Source: Nectonema munidae | Taxonomy: Eukaryota; Nematomorpha; Nectonematoida; Nectonematidae | Length of the DNA stretch: 64,000 nucleotides | Reading direction: 5' to 3' | Assembly (NCBI GenBank): GCA_030549495.1 | Contig: JAUIRK010001039.1 | Location: forward strand, 744,001-808,000 | Shown: piece by piece, positions 1-15,800 of the stretch | Numbering within the stretch: position 1 is the stretch's first letter | How the letters are laid out: each line of letters opens with the position of its first letter | Notes under the pieces: model-generated | Told to the model about the DNA's origin: nothing | Databases searched by the model: none | The model's input: only the letters and a program-made list of their open reading frames with translations | Position numbers and translations under genes: made by a program

Positions 1-767
1 GATTTTTATCACAGTTCTTTGAAGTTAAGAGCAAACTATCATATCAGAAACAATGATTGCTATAAATATTTAGGGCGATCGTCCACTAATAAAATTTCAA
101 TAAAACATAATTTATTTTTTTATTAAGCTTCTGAATAAAAAGTATTCAATTTTTTCCAAATATTTCATATTTTAAATATTATATACTCTACACGGTTTTC
201 TTAATTTCTTGAACCTATGAACATGATGTAGACAAGAAAACTTGCTCAATCTTAATAGTTATAAATAATAATGTTTGATCAAATAAAAATTTTATTAGAT
301 TAATTTAAATTTATGCTATTTTGATGTTTGTCATTTTAAAATTAAATAGAAAATAATTTGACTAAATATTTCTATATATATTTTTGTTACTACAAATAAT
401 CGTGTTGTCAAAAAAAAAAAGCACCGTGTATACTTCCCCTCTCCCCTCACCCTCCTCTCCACCGAAAAAGATTAATGTTTCCCCTGAAAAAAAATATTCT
501 ATATTGTTATAGTTATGAATATTCTGTTAATCTAAAATTTAGGAAATTATTTTTTATTGTTCATATTTGCACAAATAATATATATTCTTCCGTAACTGGT
601 CAAATAGGGATGCCAAGATCGATACGCTGTGTCTCTTTATAGAAATATATTTTTTAATTAAAAAGTTCTTTTTAAAATAGCATCTAAAAAGCTTTTATAA
701 AAAAATTATATATTTTTATTCTTTCTTTTCAGCTCCATTCCAGCTTTTAAAAGTGCTTAATTTAATT
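1..767. other. upstream region, no gene seen
   Basis: The stretch is AT-rich with a poly-A run near 410-420 and a C/T-rich patch at about 433-463. No promoter element stands out. The AGs at 731-732 and 742-743 after a pyrimidine tract suggest that this is intron or 5' UTR of the FRMD gene. Confidence 0.4.
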
Positions 768-893
768 ATGGGAAGTCTAAGAATTCAAACTCCGAAATTT
801 TTTAATAAATTTATTAAAACGAAAGCTGAAGAAAAGTACAAAGCTACTATACGATTATTAGACGATAATGAAGTTTTATATTACGAATATCAA
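768..893 (+). CDS. FRMD3/FRMD5: FRMD exon 1: start codon and beginning of FERM F1
   Basis: This exon encodes residues 1-42 from ATG 768 and ends with YKATIRLLDDNEVLYYEYQ, which aligns to the F1 ubiquitin-like strand of FRMD3/5 (CTIRLLDDSE). The donor is gtaagt at 894, phase 0. A polypyrimidine tract and AG at 719-732 (a second AG ends at 743) look like a splice acceptor, so a 5' UTR exon probably lies upstream. The frame stays open from 681 to 767, so an upstream start cannot be excluded. Confidence 0.85.
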
Positions 894-3800
894 GTAAGTT
901 TCATTTAATACTATTACTAATAATCATTTTTTTGCCTAATTTGATATGTTATTTGTTAAATATAAATAAAAATTGAAAAGGCAGATGATTTTTTAGCATT
1001 TGAATTTATTTTAAAATGCACTCCCTAAATATATATATTATCACTTCTCGATTCGTCGCTTTATTTATTTTTTATGAGTGAGTAGAAAAGATTTTTGAGA
1101 AGAAAATATTTTAATTTTTCACATGTTTATTTATATATTTAAATATATTCACTTATGCCGAATTTCCAATAAAGTTTAATGCTTATATAAATAAAAAATC
1201 CTACATATGCCTCTAAAGAGTACATGCATTTCATTGCATCAAACTACACAACGAGCTTAGATAAATATAAAATTAAAAAAAAGTCTTCAGATTTTAAATT
1301 TTATATATTCCAATTTTCTAGACGCGTTCCAAAAAATTTCTGGTACTTCAAATATATTTGTATGCGCATTTTGCGACTATGGTTTAAAATGGCTATTTTT
1401 AGCCCACTTCTTATTTTTTCGGAAAAGTACCCTGCCTAGAATAAAACAGGCCTCCATAGAGTGCTCTTGGTACTTTTCTGTTATCTCCACCCCCCCCCCC
1501 CCCTCCCCACTCTAATAATTAAAAAAAAAAGCAGACGATATTTTCTAAAATTGAAAGAACAGAATATTTTCCGAAAATCTATATATGTATATAAAGTGAA
1601 ATTATATATCTGTTATCTCCTTTCCACTCTAAAAAAAATTCTAAATGATATATAATAATCAGAGAAATGCTTATATAACAGAAAAGTACCGTGCTCTTAA
1701 TTAAAATAAAATGCTGAAAATACTCTACAATTTTCGAAACTATTCAAATGACCCGTGCAAAAATCTCAGATATGATTCGCTAAAATTTAATCACTTTTAA
1801 ATATTCCTATATATTTGTAAGATATATTAGCAGACCGATCACCGAGGTATAGATTAGCAGCACACTTATTGGCTTTTTTGACTGTACTTGGAATCTCAAT
1901 GCGATTTTGTAAGTACCTGCGTTGGAGTCGAATACTCTCCTTCTAATTTCACAACCCTCGTTATAAATATAAATTCTATTTGAATCATATTTTCTAAAGT
2001 AAATTCGTCAGCTGGATATACTTTTGATATGCCCGTATAGTTAGTTCACTCACTTATGTTTAATTATGAAAGAAAATAAAATACGTTTAAAACACGCATT
2101 CAATATTTCAACCACCAAGGTGACGGTCAAATTAGATCAAATTAAAAATCGAATTGAATGTGAAAAGTTAAATTCTTTTATTATGTTTTATTAGTTCTCA
2201 TTACCAAAAATTAAGTTTTCGCGCTTTGCCTGCATCTGCCTCAGATTGAACACTACTAATCATCGCCCCTTTAATCTACACTTCCCAGTTTATTATATTA
2301 AAGTTTACTTTCTTCCAATTATGATTTTTGTTATTTTCGCCATTTCTTTTATATACCATTCTTCTCTAGAATATTAATTATTTGTAAGGACATGATAGCA
2401 TTTATGTATATATTATATATGTTTGCTTGCATTTATTAAATATTTGTATAAATCTCTGTTATACTTTGCTCTTTAAGACACACAGACAAATTATTATTCT
2501 TCACAAGAATCTTTTTAGTGTAAAAATACTCTGTCTACAAATATGATTTCACCATTAATTACACATGCGTATCAAGTATGAAATGCAATCAGTAGATTTG
2601 GAATAGGAATTAGATTTACGATTATGACATTTTCCTTTTTTTACTTTTATTTCATTTTTAAATCTCAACAGACGAACTCACCTTCCAAATTTTATACGTA
2701 AAGTCTATGCCAAAAAAAAATTCGAAAAAATAAAGAACAATATAAATTTTTGAAACAATATTGATTATTTTGTTAAACGTAATTTCCTTTGATGATAATT
2801 AATAGTTAAAAATTTTAATCTCTAATAAGCATTTTTAGAAAGAATCTAATTATGTATCTTTCTTACATTTAATTTTCAGACTTGTAGGCCGGAATCATAG
2901 GAGGTTGGATGTTTTTAAGGAAGGAGAGTCTGAATCGAAATCTAAAGAAAACTTGGAGTCCGAGCCAGAATAAATGTCTATCTCAGACTCCTAAAATTAA
3001 AATATTATGCTATAATTTTAGTTGTTTTGCCTTCTTGATAAGAAAGAGTTTAATAAAGTATCGTTTCGTCTCTTTAATAATTATTATCACTTTTTCAAGC
3101 TATATCTGAATACAAATGTCAAATGATCTAAAAAAATAGTTTTATTTATTTTTATGCCTTGAATATCTTAAGATGCGCACTTCGAGTGTACTTTGTTGTG
3201 GGTATGCACTAAAGCTTTGTGCAGGCGGAATGCTGAAAGTTTTGTGAAGGAGGGGGTGGGGGGGGGGGGGTGGTGCAGATTTGGGGATGGAAACATTGAT
3301 GTGGGTATACATTATTTTGCTTTATCCTAATCATCATTGCTATGAAGTTTAAGTTAAAGGCTTGGAATTATAAAGTAACGCGTGATATGTAAAATTGACT
3401 TCAATTAAACTTTTTTCTTGCTCGTCAAATAGTACATGAAGGATGAGCAGAGCACGCTTGAAGAATCTTCTGCTGTTAACAGAATTTTATTTTATTAGAA
3501 TTTTTAATTAAGAAGGAATGATATAAAAATAAATTTTATCAAAGTTATATTTTTATTTTCTCGTAAAATCCGTGCAATTTACTTTTATTAACAAAGAATT
3601 GAAACTAACAAAAATGATGTATAGCACTTTAATTTTTTTCTTTTTCACTTTTCTAGGTCAATTAAAGTCTGTTTTCAGTTAAGTATTTTGTTTTTTAAAT
3701 TTATTTATTTTGTTAATGACAATCAGACATATTAAATAAGTATGAAATAAAAGTTTGTGTTTCCGTTATAAAAATGATTTAATATTAAATAAATTAAGAA

Positions 3801-6800
3801 AATGTAATTTTTTATGATGAACATATTAATTATCATGTTTTTTTAAAAACAGCAAAGTTCAAAGCAATTGAACATATTTGAAAATTTAAAATTTGCACAG
3901 ATTTAGACTAAATTGCCTTTTTATCAACAATTCTTGTAGTGTTTTTCTCTCCCTTATTTTTTCCATTTAGCCTTAATTTTGACAAGGTATAACAACGTTT
4001 CTTCTGAAAATGAACTGAATAAATTGCTGTCTATAGAAAGTTTGAAAAGAAAAATTTATGTTATCGAGTTTCAAAACTCTGCTCCAAAATCTCAAGAAGG
4101 ACTCATGATGAAGGTGTTTTTAATCTCTGCTTAAGTCGTACGTACGAACTCAATCATGCTCGAAAAACGATGAAGTGCGACCTTTACAGTTCCCCCAAAT
4201 CAAGGGCGAAACGTTTCATGATTCTAAAATTTAATCAAAAAGTCAGATGAAGACACAATGATAAAGAGCGATGCATGTGTCGTTTTCGACAACGCTAGAA
4301 CACACAAAGCAAAAAGCTTTAACATTCTTTTCATGGAAGCGAAAAATGTCATTTGAAATATCTCTCACAATATTCATTCATGTTTAGTTCCTTTGAAAAC
4401 TTTTCTCAAGCCTCAAAAGTTAGCTTCGAATACTTCTTTCTCATCTATAAGATTGATGATGGTCTTGTTTGTTTCAGTCACCACATCCTTTAATTGTCTA
4501 ACTAGTGCAAGTATAAGTGCGAAATAACATTACTATGGCTTTAACTGGACAGCTGCCTTTCGATCAAAATCTCCATTTGTGGTTTTTTACTTTTGACTAA
4601 ATTTTATTTTTGCCTATTAAAAAAGTGGAATTATTTCCCTACTACATAAAGTAAAATATTAAATGAAATACAAAAACGAGATTCAATAGTACACACATTT
4701 TTTTCTAATTTCATTGAATTGCTTTCAAAAATCGAAATACCAAATAAAAAATTGAAAAATCATTAAATTAACCAATTGAAATGATTCCTCCTTATGAACT
4801 AAATTTCGGAATTTTTTTTGAAAAAAAAACTTAAAAAGTTCACAAAAAACCATTATAATTGAAAAACAAAAAAGCGAACTTAAAGCGAAACCCTATCTTT
4901 TGAATAAGCTTTAGTGCAAATTCTGGAAAGAAATTAACATGGGGTTTAGCAGGTACAAATGCTAAATTTTTTGATATTGTGGACAAGTGCTACTAATACT
5001 GCGAGTGCTACTGCGGGTAAAGAGCTTCCCTTGCAGTACTCTAGTGATGCCCTATGCACTGTAGAGTTCTCAAAAAATTTTTTTTTTCACATATTGCTTT
5101 CTAGTTGCAAATCATGTATATACTTATTGGAAATTCTTAAAAAATTTTCCATTTGATGTTGAACGTATGGCACAGTTTTTAGGTTATTTGTATTGAATGC
5201 ACCCAATTTGTTGCATCTTGAAATATTTTTATCAATTGAAATTTATATCCAGATTTTTTGTGCAATTTTTTGTACACTTTAAAAATTTGCCTGCCTTATT
5301 TATCGTTGGAAACAGACTTTAAACTCTTTTTTCATTGACAAGCTTTTTAATAGAATGAGTTTGAACTTGATGAAGCAGAAAAGCAATGACATATAAATCA
5401 TCTGAATGACAAAGTTTCCAAGTATATGGATAGCTATGCCTATCCTAACCTTAGCCAAAATTTTTGAATAGCAGTCTTATTTATTTTTTTGCATTTCCTA
5501 TCAAATTAGGTAAATACCATACTTTAAAGTTTAAGCTGAACACCCGTCCCTATAGTATACTTCGAAACGCAACTTAAAGAAGTCCATTTTTGCTGTGGAT
5601 AATCTAATCGAGTGTTTAGATGAAACTTTTCTTACACAACGCTGCCATAGAAAACATTTTTCTAAGAAAGGACCCGATGTTTTTTTTTCAAAATCATAAT
5701 GTGCATAGATTTCTCTGAACCTAATGTTTGGTGCTTCCATTCCAAATTTAAATGAATGAAAGTATTTTAGTCAATTCTGAATAGTAGAAGGAGATTTTTT
5801 ATCTTTTTATGATATCCAAGATTTATATCTACTTGTATAAATTATTTTGCAAAACATAATAATCTTCACAGCGCTTCCCAAGAAATTCAAAACGCCCCTT
5901 TGAGCGCGCTACCCCCTCATTTTGGAAGCACAGACTTAATATACCAGCATGGACCACGAGTTGATAACCACTTCTTGTGCATAAGAAGTTATCCCATTTT
6001 TGGATGAGGAGAAGTTAACCATGGACAAAATTATCGGGTGATTGCTTGCGCCCGTCTGGCAGCCAGCCCCCTTTGAGACTGGGAATCCTGTCTGTGTGAT
6101 GGTTTTAAATTTTAGTGGCGATTGATGATGAAAGTCACGGATGCAGCTTTCATTTTGGCCTGTTTGAAGATCGGCACAAAGTATCTTACATCAATCTCTG
6201 TTTATCTTTGATCCAGAAGAAGTTTGACTTATCCAGGCTTCTGCACCAAGGCATCCTTCAAAAGAAACACATCCCTTCTTTCTGTTAAGGTGTCATTATT
6301 TGTGAGGACCGACACACGGCCTTGCAAGATCTCAGACTTCTAGGTGAATTCGGTGTAGCGTAGTTCAGACAAGGAACGATGTCTCACCACATCCGAGTGT
6401 AAACACGCAAATACCTGCATCGCACTTGAGACACGAAACATCAAAATGTCAGTGGTTATGGCAGCTTCGCAAAAGTTCCGTTCTCGCGTGGAAGGAGTAA
6501 ATGCTGAAAGTGTTCTTGTATTAATGCATATTACATTCAAACAAATGGACTTGTATACTAGTTGCTAAATTAGGTAACTAACTCTATACTCATTAACCAA
6601 GTAATTACCTATTAAATAAAAAGCTAACCAAATTTACTAATTAACTAAACTAGTTAACTAATCTTATTATTTAACTAACTGATTAACCCTCATTAGTTTA
6701 CCTATTTTCAAAAATACAATCTGGTTACTTGATCTCAATCCTGACAAATCACCAAAATTGAGTTTTTAAATTCCGAGAACTTTATAATATTTTTATGACG

Positions 6801-9800
6801 TTTTTGTTCGATTTCAAACTTTTTTTTGTGAAGCTGTGTTGAATTTGTTTCAAGATTGAATCGACCTCTAACAGGAATAAAGGAGATAGTGAATTTCAAA
6901 CCAGTTTAACATTTATTAGAGTGTAAATAATAATCTCTTTGTGAAAAAATTTTTTACTAAATTTTTCCTATAATAAAATTTTATGTAATTCAAAATTTGG
7001 CTTCTAAAATTTTCATTTATGAGTAAAAAAGTATCATTAATTGTTAAACTTTGTTCCTAAATTTTTAAAGGATGAATAAGATCAGCTTTTTTCTATCACC
7101 ATATTTTTAATTTTCTATTTTGCTTTTATGTCGAGTAATTTTTTAAATTTAATTTCTCAAGTCAAATTTTACCCATTCAATTTTTGCTTCATGATAATAT
7201 GTTTAAGGCATATGATATCGTTTTCTCCAAATTGCTTTGCTTCGTTGTTCGAAGAATATTTGCTACACAAAAACAACAGCTAAAATAGATTTTTTTTTCT
7301 TTTCTAGATTCTTTCTAAGATTTATTTGTTTTTCATTCTTGATACTTTTGGATATGCTTCTAAAAATGCTTTAGTTTAATTTGGCTTTCATTGAGTTGTG
7401 AGAAATCTGCACGGATACTTGAATCCGCGAATAGCTGTAACTTTACTGTATTTAATGAGTTCAAGCAGAAATATTCAAAAAAAATGATTTGTAACAGTTG
7501 ATTAATAAAAAATAATAATCAATCACAAAACAGTATGAATTTAATTTTATTCAAAAATTATAGATATAATTACACTTGGGTGACAAATTTCAAATGTAAG
7601 CAAAGGGAATAAATTTTTGTACAAGTTGTAAACCATTTTGACACAACGTAATTTTATATGAGCAGTACATATTTTTCACAACATTTTCGACACTCCCATC
7701 TTGTAGTTCTAGAACAACCTTTTGCGTGCCCCTTCTTGTTTCTGAGCTACTAGCTCTTTGAAATAAATCATCAGTATGTTGAGTAAAAGAAAGATTTACT
7801 GGCATTCCACAAGCTGTAAAAGTTTCTTCTTTTTTTGATTATGAATAGAAAGTGTGTTATACCTTTTCACAAATCCTTCTTGAGCCTTAATGCTTCTTGA
7901 GCCAGTTTAAATGCGTACTAAAAAATAATTCAAAGTGCACATATGTCTTAAATATTAGACAGAAAAACTAAAAGCTATCTTCTAGGTTTTTCTTCTAAAA
8001 TTGTCGACTCCTTGATTTATTATATCCACACTTCGTCTTTATATATTTATTATATGTAGTCGAGTATTGTATTTGGTTGTTTGTCAAGCCTTCTTGAATC
8101 TATTACAAGCTGTGTATAAAAAGAAGAAAGGCTTTATTTCTTTTTGCTTTATTTTATATGAACATAGAATGATTTTATTAATATGGTTGTAAAGATATTG
8201 AGTTTCGAAAACTGATTTCAATGACATCTCTAGAATTTTGTCTAGTCGTCCCGGTCATTGGAAGTTCGTTTGACAGAAGACATCATCGACACAAATCAAA
8301 AGAGACAAATAAACTGTCTGAATAAGCATTCCTTTTTGCTTTGTGAAAAGGTTTATACAAAAATAAAGCAACTTTTTTGCAATACCTTCATTGCGTTCTT
8401 CATTCCCTTCTTTTCCTGAATAAATGAGAGATTTCAAAGCGAACCAACTTTCTGCATCACACAGCCAACATATTTTTACGCCGTATCGAGCTAAAGTATC
8501 AGGTACAACATATCCACAGTAAGAATATAGTTATTCGTCTATCCTTAAATTACAGCTAGGTGTATATTGCTAGGTCAAATTTAAATCAAATAAGTCGTAC
8601 ACTTCTCTTAAAGCTGTTAAGTTATCATTTTTTTTGACTCAGCCTTCTTTTTGTTAGTAAAAATTCTTTCAATCGAGATTTAGACATGGCGGATCCATAA
8701 AACAAATGACTTGTAATCGTAAGTTTTATACAAATTTTCAATGCTTGAAAAATTTGCTGTCAACACCAACTCAAATCAAAATAGCATAGCCAAATAATTT
8801 ACGCTAATTAGTATTTATTAATTTTCGCTTCCTCATTGGTATATTTGAAAATTTAATTTGTTTTATTTTGTGAAAAAAATAAAGAAAAAGCTCTCCTTAC
8901 TATCAGAAGGAAACATTGAAACACCAGGAACAAAATTAATCGAATTTCTTGAAATCAAACGATGAGAAACGCAATCAGGAAGCCAATTTATATTATATTA
9001 GGGCATATAGGTAAAAATTAGATTCAGATGTGAAAGTATTATTTGCTTTTCCAATGATCAATCCAATTTTTTTCTTATATATATTTTCATCCGAAGGTGA
9101 AGTATCAATTTGAAAAGATAAAAAATTCCCTCGTTTTTATACCATCTAAAGCTGAAGATGGCGGCATATTAATTTTAGCAGAAAATTTTGATGCATGAAA
9201 GGAGTTAATTCGATTGTTGCTATCTACTACTCTAGCATTCATCCTTTGCATCATATTTAGACGCGTTTGAAAGTACTTATAATCATTCATTCCCTGCACA
9301 AAAAATAGTAAAAAGAATGTAAAAAAATAAAGCAAAAAACATATGTGCTGGAAGTCCACACCTATCTATCAACCCTGTTATCTTGCTCAATTTAAAAAAA
9401 AATTATACACTTGCAATAAATACATAGAAATACATTCACAGAAAGAGATATATAAAAACACACACAAGACCATGATTGTACATTGTGTATACATTCATAT
9501 TCTCAATTTTGTTTTCAAATATTATAAGGCTTCTAGTTTGAATTTAGTGTAAAAATTGTTTCGAGAAAAATAAATTTCAAAAAAGTATGTATTTTTAGTC
9601 ATTAAGATGATAGATGGCGTTAAAAAAGCCGAAGGTTCTATTCTTTCCAATGTCCATATTGATCAAACTTTTCAATTTTAATTTTTAATAATCTTTAAGT
9701 TCATACAATATATTTGAATTATATGAGATAAAAAATTAAAAGAAAAACAAGTTAAAAAAAGGAGTTAACACGATTGTGTTCGGGTGGTTCGGTTGAGGGT

Positions 9801-12800
9801 TTAAATAACTAAATATCGCAAAAAATTAATCCAGTATGTTCCTCCACCTAACTCTGTAATCCTCACTAATGAGCATCTTACTAAAAAACCGTAGCTTCAA
9901 AAATGCAGAAAGGAATTTTGTAATTATTAGCCGGATAAATTGCAATGTCCAGAGGTTCTTCTGTAGTAATGGAAACTTCGTACAATCTTTCTTCCATCCA
10001 ATTTTATCACAAAGCCACAATGAGATGATAGATCGATTAGGTGGAGTGAATCTATCTCTATATCCTCGATAAACGCGTGTCGTCATCACAATAGCACTAA
10101 CGCGTTATTCTTTTACGACACGTTTCATATTTATTTTGATTTTACTTGATTCATTTCATCTCAATGCCGTTCCTCCTCCTCTCTCACCTTCGATTTTTGC
10201 GAAAAGTAGTACCGACAGATAAGCAGCAATCATAAGCAAACTTGTTTACTTTTCTCTTTTCATTACGGCAATGTCATCTTCCATTTAATTCATCTCTAGC
10301 ACGATTTTCGTGTAATCCTTAAATCATTGTTTATATTCACATTCATACGTCATCTTCTTAGTATGGTGTGAAATTATTACTATAAGAAGTAGAAACACAC
10401 ACAGGCCACCCTTTTCCAAAGAGCAAACAGGACAATTTCTAATACAGTTGTCCCCCCTAAAATACACAACCTCCGGGAAGATGACCAACCCCCCGTGAAT
10501 CATATATAGAATATTATTTAAGTCGTCCTCGAGCTGAATTGAATAATAAATATTTAATTTATGATAGAGGAGTAACCAGGGTCATTTTGGCGCATATATT
10601 TCCTCGCTTATCGGCCAATCATATGCCTTCTATTATTGTTGATGGGATTTTTACATATGACATCATACATATATGAGGTCCCCTACTGGGGGTGATTAGA
10701 GCAGGAGAGGTAAAAATCACGACAGCGGAGGGATTCGAAAACTAAATTTTTGGAAACGTCATTAATGTATGAACCCTATAGTTATTATGAGTTGTTACAA
10801 CGCATACTTTAATCCTGTCACACATACTACTTTTTTATATATACACTTCTTTGAATATTGCGAATATCACAAGAGAATACATTTACAGATGTTACAACTG
10901 CAGACTTTATTCAAAGAATATGCCTTTTTCTTCTGAAAATAATTTTACCTAGAAAAGTTACAAATTTAAGCTAAATGTGAAAAAGAAAATAATTTATTAT
11001 AATTAATTCCTAAACCACACATGTTACCGTATTTTTCTTTTTCTTCATCTTTTCCCATTTTCTAAGGGGTCGATGCTTTTGATTTTCTTTCTCCATTCTT
11101 CTCTATCCCAGATATCATTTCCATCAAGGTATTTTCAATCCTTTCTTTGAAATCCGTTCTTAAACAATGCATCCATCTGGGTTTCGGTCTTCCTTTATTT
11201 TTCTTCCCTTTTATTTCCATATTCTTCACTTTTTTCCCATATGATCCTCATCTTTTCTCATTATGTGGCCATAGCATCTGAGTCTACTTTCTCGGCCTTT
11301 CTTTGATAATTTATCGACTTTTGTTACTTTTCTTTAGTAGTAAAAAATGTCTTTTATTGTCTTTCCAGTCATCCATCTTAACATCCTTGACATTTTACAT
11401 TGGGTGTCACCCCTTTTCAAAAATTTAGTTTATGATAGGAGTAACCAGGGTCATTTTGGCGCATACATCTCCTTGCTTATGGGCTAGTCATATGCATTCT
11501 AATATTGTTGATGGATAACATATGTTACCGTATGACACCACAACATTTTGGAAATTTTGAATATTTAGTCATTCATTTCATGCTCAATTGCACACTAGTG
11601 TCGGATAAGATAAAACTTGTGTGTACTTTAAGTGATTTAAAACCTCATTGAAAAAGTTAAGGAGAGGATTAGTTTTGAAAAACCCGCGGCTTAAATTTTG
11701 ATATAACTTTAATCACGTATTTTTTGACTGAAAAGATGTTTCTCTTTTTCTCTTAGAAGGACACGAAAGGAATAGATTTGATAACCTATGTTTGTCTGAA
11801 GCTTGACCTAGAAGAAAAGGAATACTTTGGCTTACGCTATATCGACAATTCAAAACAACGCGTATCTTCAATTTTCTCTTTTATTCCTTTTTTGATAAAA
11901 ATTCTTTTTGCATACTTTTATCATTCTTCCTTATTCTTCAATCCACTTTTTTGGTAAAAGATCAATACGAAATGAAAGGAAATTTTTTCGGTTGAAATAG
12001 TTCGTTTTTATTCCAGACTAAACCGTATTTTAAGATGTAATGTGCATCAGTGGAAAAATTGAGATTGGAACAGTATTAGAATTTACCCAGAGTCCTCCGT
12101 CAGCGTGTGCCGTGTGGCAGGTCAAATTACAGCGCCGAACCGTACATACCGTAACTGCTTTGATCAGCGTCTGCACTCAGATGAATTCGAAAGAATAATC
12201 TTACAAAATGAATTCAGATTTCGCATTTTCTGCAACTAGGCTACACAAATTTGTTTCGCGCATGGTTCTCAAAGGTTTTTTTTAAACTCATCTCCATCAA
12301 ATCCGATAGCAATTTTTAAGGGAGTATTCTCATTTCTGACAATAAATTCGTATTCTAATTGCATGTTAAAATTTTCTTTAAAATATTTGTTTTCATTTTT
12401 TTGAAGAATTTTCTGAATTACATTTTATTTATGCTTCATTTTATTTCTCCTATTTCAACAAAAGATCATTCGTATTTAACATTTTTTCAAAACTTTTCAC
12501 TTTTTTTTCTATTATTATTATTTTTCATATTGAGTGCAAATGCAATAATCCATTACCAAAAAATGCAGGCAATTTTTCGTACTTTGATCTCGAATTTTTG
12601 TTTCACACAAAACCTCATTACAGAGTTTTGAGTGAATTTTTGTTCTCCTTCCTTTTTAAACACGTATCCCAACTTTCAAAATCCGTACTCTCATAAGCGA
12701 GGGTTTTCTAATCATGGACGAATCACACACTTTTGAGCGAAAATGGATTTCATGTCGGCAATTTTTTTTTAGCAAATAGCTCTTAATTAATCTCTGTCAA

Positions 12801-15800
12801 AGTCAAATTTTTTCTAAGCATAAATCTGAGTAGAAAGATGACTTATTTTTAAGGATTTGTTTGAACAATATAGAAGAATGGCTAATAAATCTCTTTTTCT
12901 TGTTATATAGAATCTGTAGAAGTAACAATTTTAAGAGATTGTTTTTTTGAACTTAAATGCAGTGAAAAACTCAAAATGAAGTTAGAAAAAGAAAAAATGA
13001 AAGGTTTTCCCCATTTTTTGCTTCATAATGAGCGATTTTAAAAAATTTTTAAAATCCAAAGGCTAGGAAATTTCTCAACCTCATGCCTCATTCTCCATCG
13101 TAGCCCTCTCTCTCTCTCTCTCTGACTAAATTTAAGAAGTTCTTGTAAATGGAATTCCTTTCATTCCATCATCTTTTGCTTCCTTGTTCTCGTGAGTCTG
13201 GCACATTTTTGTGTGTGTGTGTGTGTGTGTGTTGGCTTCTCAGCACACAACTTTTCCCTCTTTCGTGCATAATTAATTTAGCACAAAGAAGAAATCAAAG
13301 TAGAGAGCGATCATTTTCTCGAACTCAGAAAACTATGCCACGAGTTTTGATGTGATGAGGGCTGGGAAAAAGAGAAGATTTTATGCTGGCTAATGAAGAC
13401 GACAACAGTTACCTTTGTGCCAGCGTTCTTAAAGTGTATTCTAATTGCTCAACAAGACATAGCCAATTTAATAATATAATTAGTTTTATTTTCTCGCTAG
13501 TCAGCGTAGAGTTTTAAGCATTTTAAGGGTGAAACTAATTTATTTACGTCTTTTATTTGCCATTCGCCTTGCACTCTCTTTGAAGCATAAAAAACCTTTT
13601 CCCACTTTTAATAAGGAAGATATTTAGGAGGATGAAAGGGTTTATCTATATTTTTTTTATTAATTCTTCTCCAGATCATAAAATTAGAGAGACGTTAAAA
13701 TTAAGGTTGTTTATATCGATCCTGACTTGTTTGGCTTATCTCGTTTTCTGTAGAATTTGCTTTACTGTATATTGAATGCTATACTTTATATGAGGGGTGT
13801 CAAGCATACGACCTGGGAGCCGCATTCGACCCGCCAAAAGATAAGATTGTCGGTTGAGTATTCTTGACAAAATATCCTCAATGTTCTAAAGCTTAAGTTT
13901 TGCATTTTTACATTAGCGGATTTTTAGCTGGAAATTATGGACTTACAATGTAATTCTCTGATGAAGAACAATTTTTACAACTTAATTGATTGATTTTTAT
14001 CAATATCTTATTTCTAAGTTTCCGAAAATAACTTCATTGGCTTTAAAAATTCTATTATGTATATTTGGCACGGCTTATTCTTGAAATCAAATTTTTCACT
14101 AATGAGTGTTAATAATAATCAAAGAACAGAACAAGACTAAACTGATTGCATAAATGATATTTTGACATGTAAATTCTGCCTCCACTAATTTAACTCCTGA
14201 CTTCAATCAAATTCTTAAGAAGAAGGAATGTCAAGTTTCTCGAAAAAGCAAACCTTTTTGAAAAAATTCATTCTGTTTTATCGTTGGTTTCAAATTATGA
14301 TTATGCAGATCTTTTGAAAGACAAGGTAGCATCTACCTGGCTCTAAATTTTCAAAATCTGGCATGTGAATGCTTTATGTTTGACACCCTCGCTTATATCA
14401 TTATATTTTAGTTTTAGCAATATTTGTTATAGTCAAACAATTTTAGCATTCTTAGTTCGATAAATTGACCAATGCCGTCTTTAATGATATGTTTCTATTT
14501 GCAAAATAGCATTCTAATCTGTCCTGAAAATATTTACACAATGAATAAGGGTAATATATATGGTTCGCTCAGTGTAACTCAGGTGCATGTATCACTACTT
14601 GATGATAGGTTCTATCACACCATCTCCTTGTTTATTTACTTTTTATGCTTTGTTTACCCTCGATCGAATCAGCTTGCAATTTGATGAACGAAAACACTGA
14701 TTTATCATACTCTTTTCTTCACTTTTTTATTTCCATATGTTATCCTAAAGAGGATTGCTATATTTCATTAGAGATGTATCGGATATCCGCCCGCAAAATT
14801 TTTTACATCCTCTTAATCTCCTCATCCGCGGATCACATTCGCAATTTACCAAAACATTTATCTTTTTTTCTATACACGAGAAAATTTTTTTTCGGAATTT
14901 TTGTATATTTACTTCCAAAATTTTAACACATATGTGCATTGTCATCTTCTCCCTTAATTTTTAAGATGTAGAAAACTTTCCTTTGCTTAGAATAGCAATT
15001 ATGATATCCGCATTCGCACCCCTTAAAAAAATTAATTCGAAAAAATTCCGCAAAAATTTCACATCCGATACATTTTGTTTTTCTAGGCCTCTAGAAAATC
15101 AACTCCTACTTTCTGAAAATACATGACATTTTAAACGTGTGTTCTTGATATGAAAGTTAGGCGTGTATTATAATTTTAATAAATTTGAAGCAGAAACTTA
15201 AAAGTTATTAAAAATAAATAATTGAGCCATAAATGCCTTTCTCTGTAAACGGACAAAATCTATCTTTGCATAAGAAGCTGCTTACGTGAAAATATATTTC
15301 ATATATAAATAAAGATAAATAAGAAATCTCAGCACTCCCATATTATACCCGCCAAAAGATACCCAATGCCGGCCCCTGCTAAATATTTAGACCAGGGATC
15401 GCCAAACTTTTTTTTACCCGCCGACCCCTTTATAGAACATTTGTCTTCGCATCGACCCCCCCCCCCCACCCCTCATAGAAATGTTTCATAAAAACATTAA
15501 TCAATGGAATGTGCTCTTAATTGTATGTCCAACAATTAAGAGAGAAAATACAAACCATACATGTTTCATATATCCTATACTATACGATGCTATAAGCTAT
15601 GTTTTAAAACTGAGGTTCCCAACCTTTTTTTCACAAAGTACCCCTTAAAAATTTTCAGCCTTAGGCGAACCCCTAATAATTTTTTTAGTTTTTTATCTTG
15701 ATTTTTCACGCTAATATATCAGTTAAAAATTAAAAAAAACTTTTCAGATACCTTTATAAAGTACCCCTTGAAAAAAGTGAAACGAACCCCCAAGGGTTCG

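Noticed and set aside
9105-9359. 84-codon minus frame as a separate gene
   Set aside because: It lies inside the piggyBac element upstream of the recognisable transposase and could be part of its decayed N-terminus. I see no motif that decides it.
12359-12631. 90-codon hydrophobic open frame as a membrane protein gene
   Set aside because: Phe/Leu/Ile richness follows from T-rich DNA. There is no conserved feature and no start context or neighbour that supports it.
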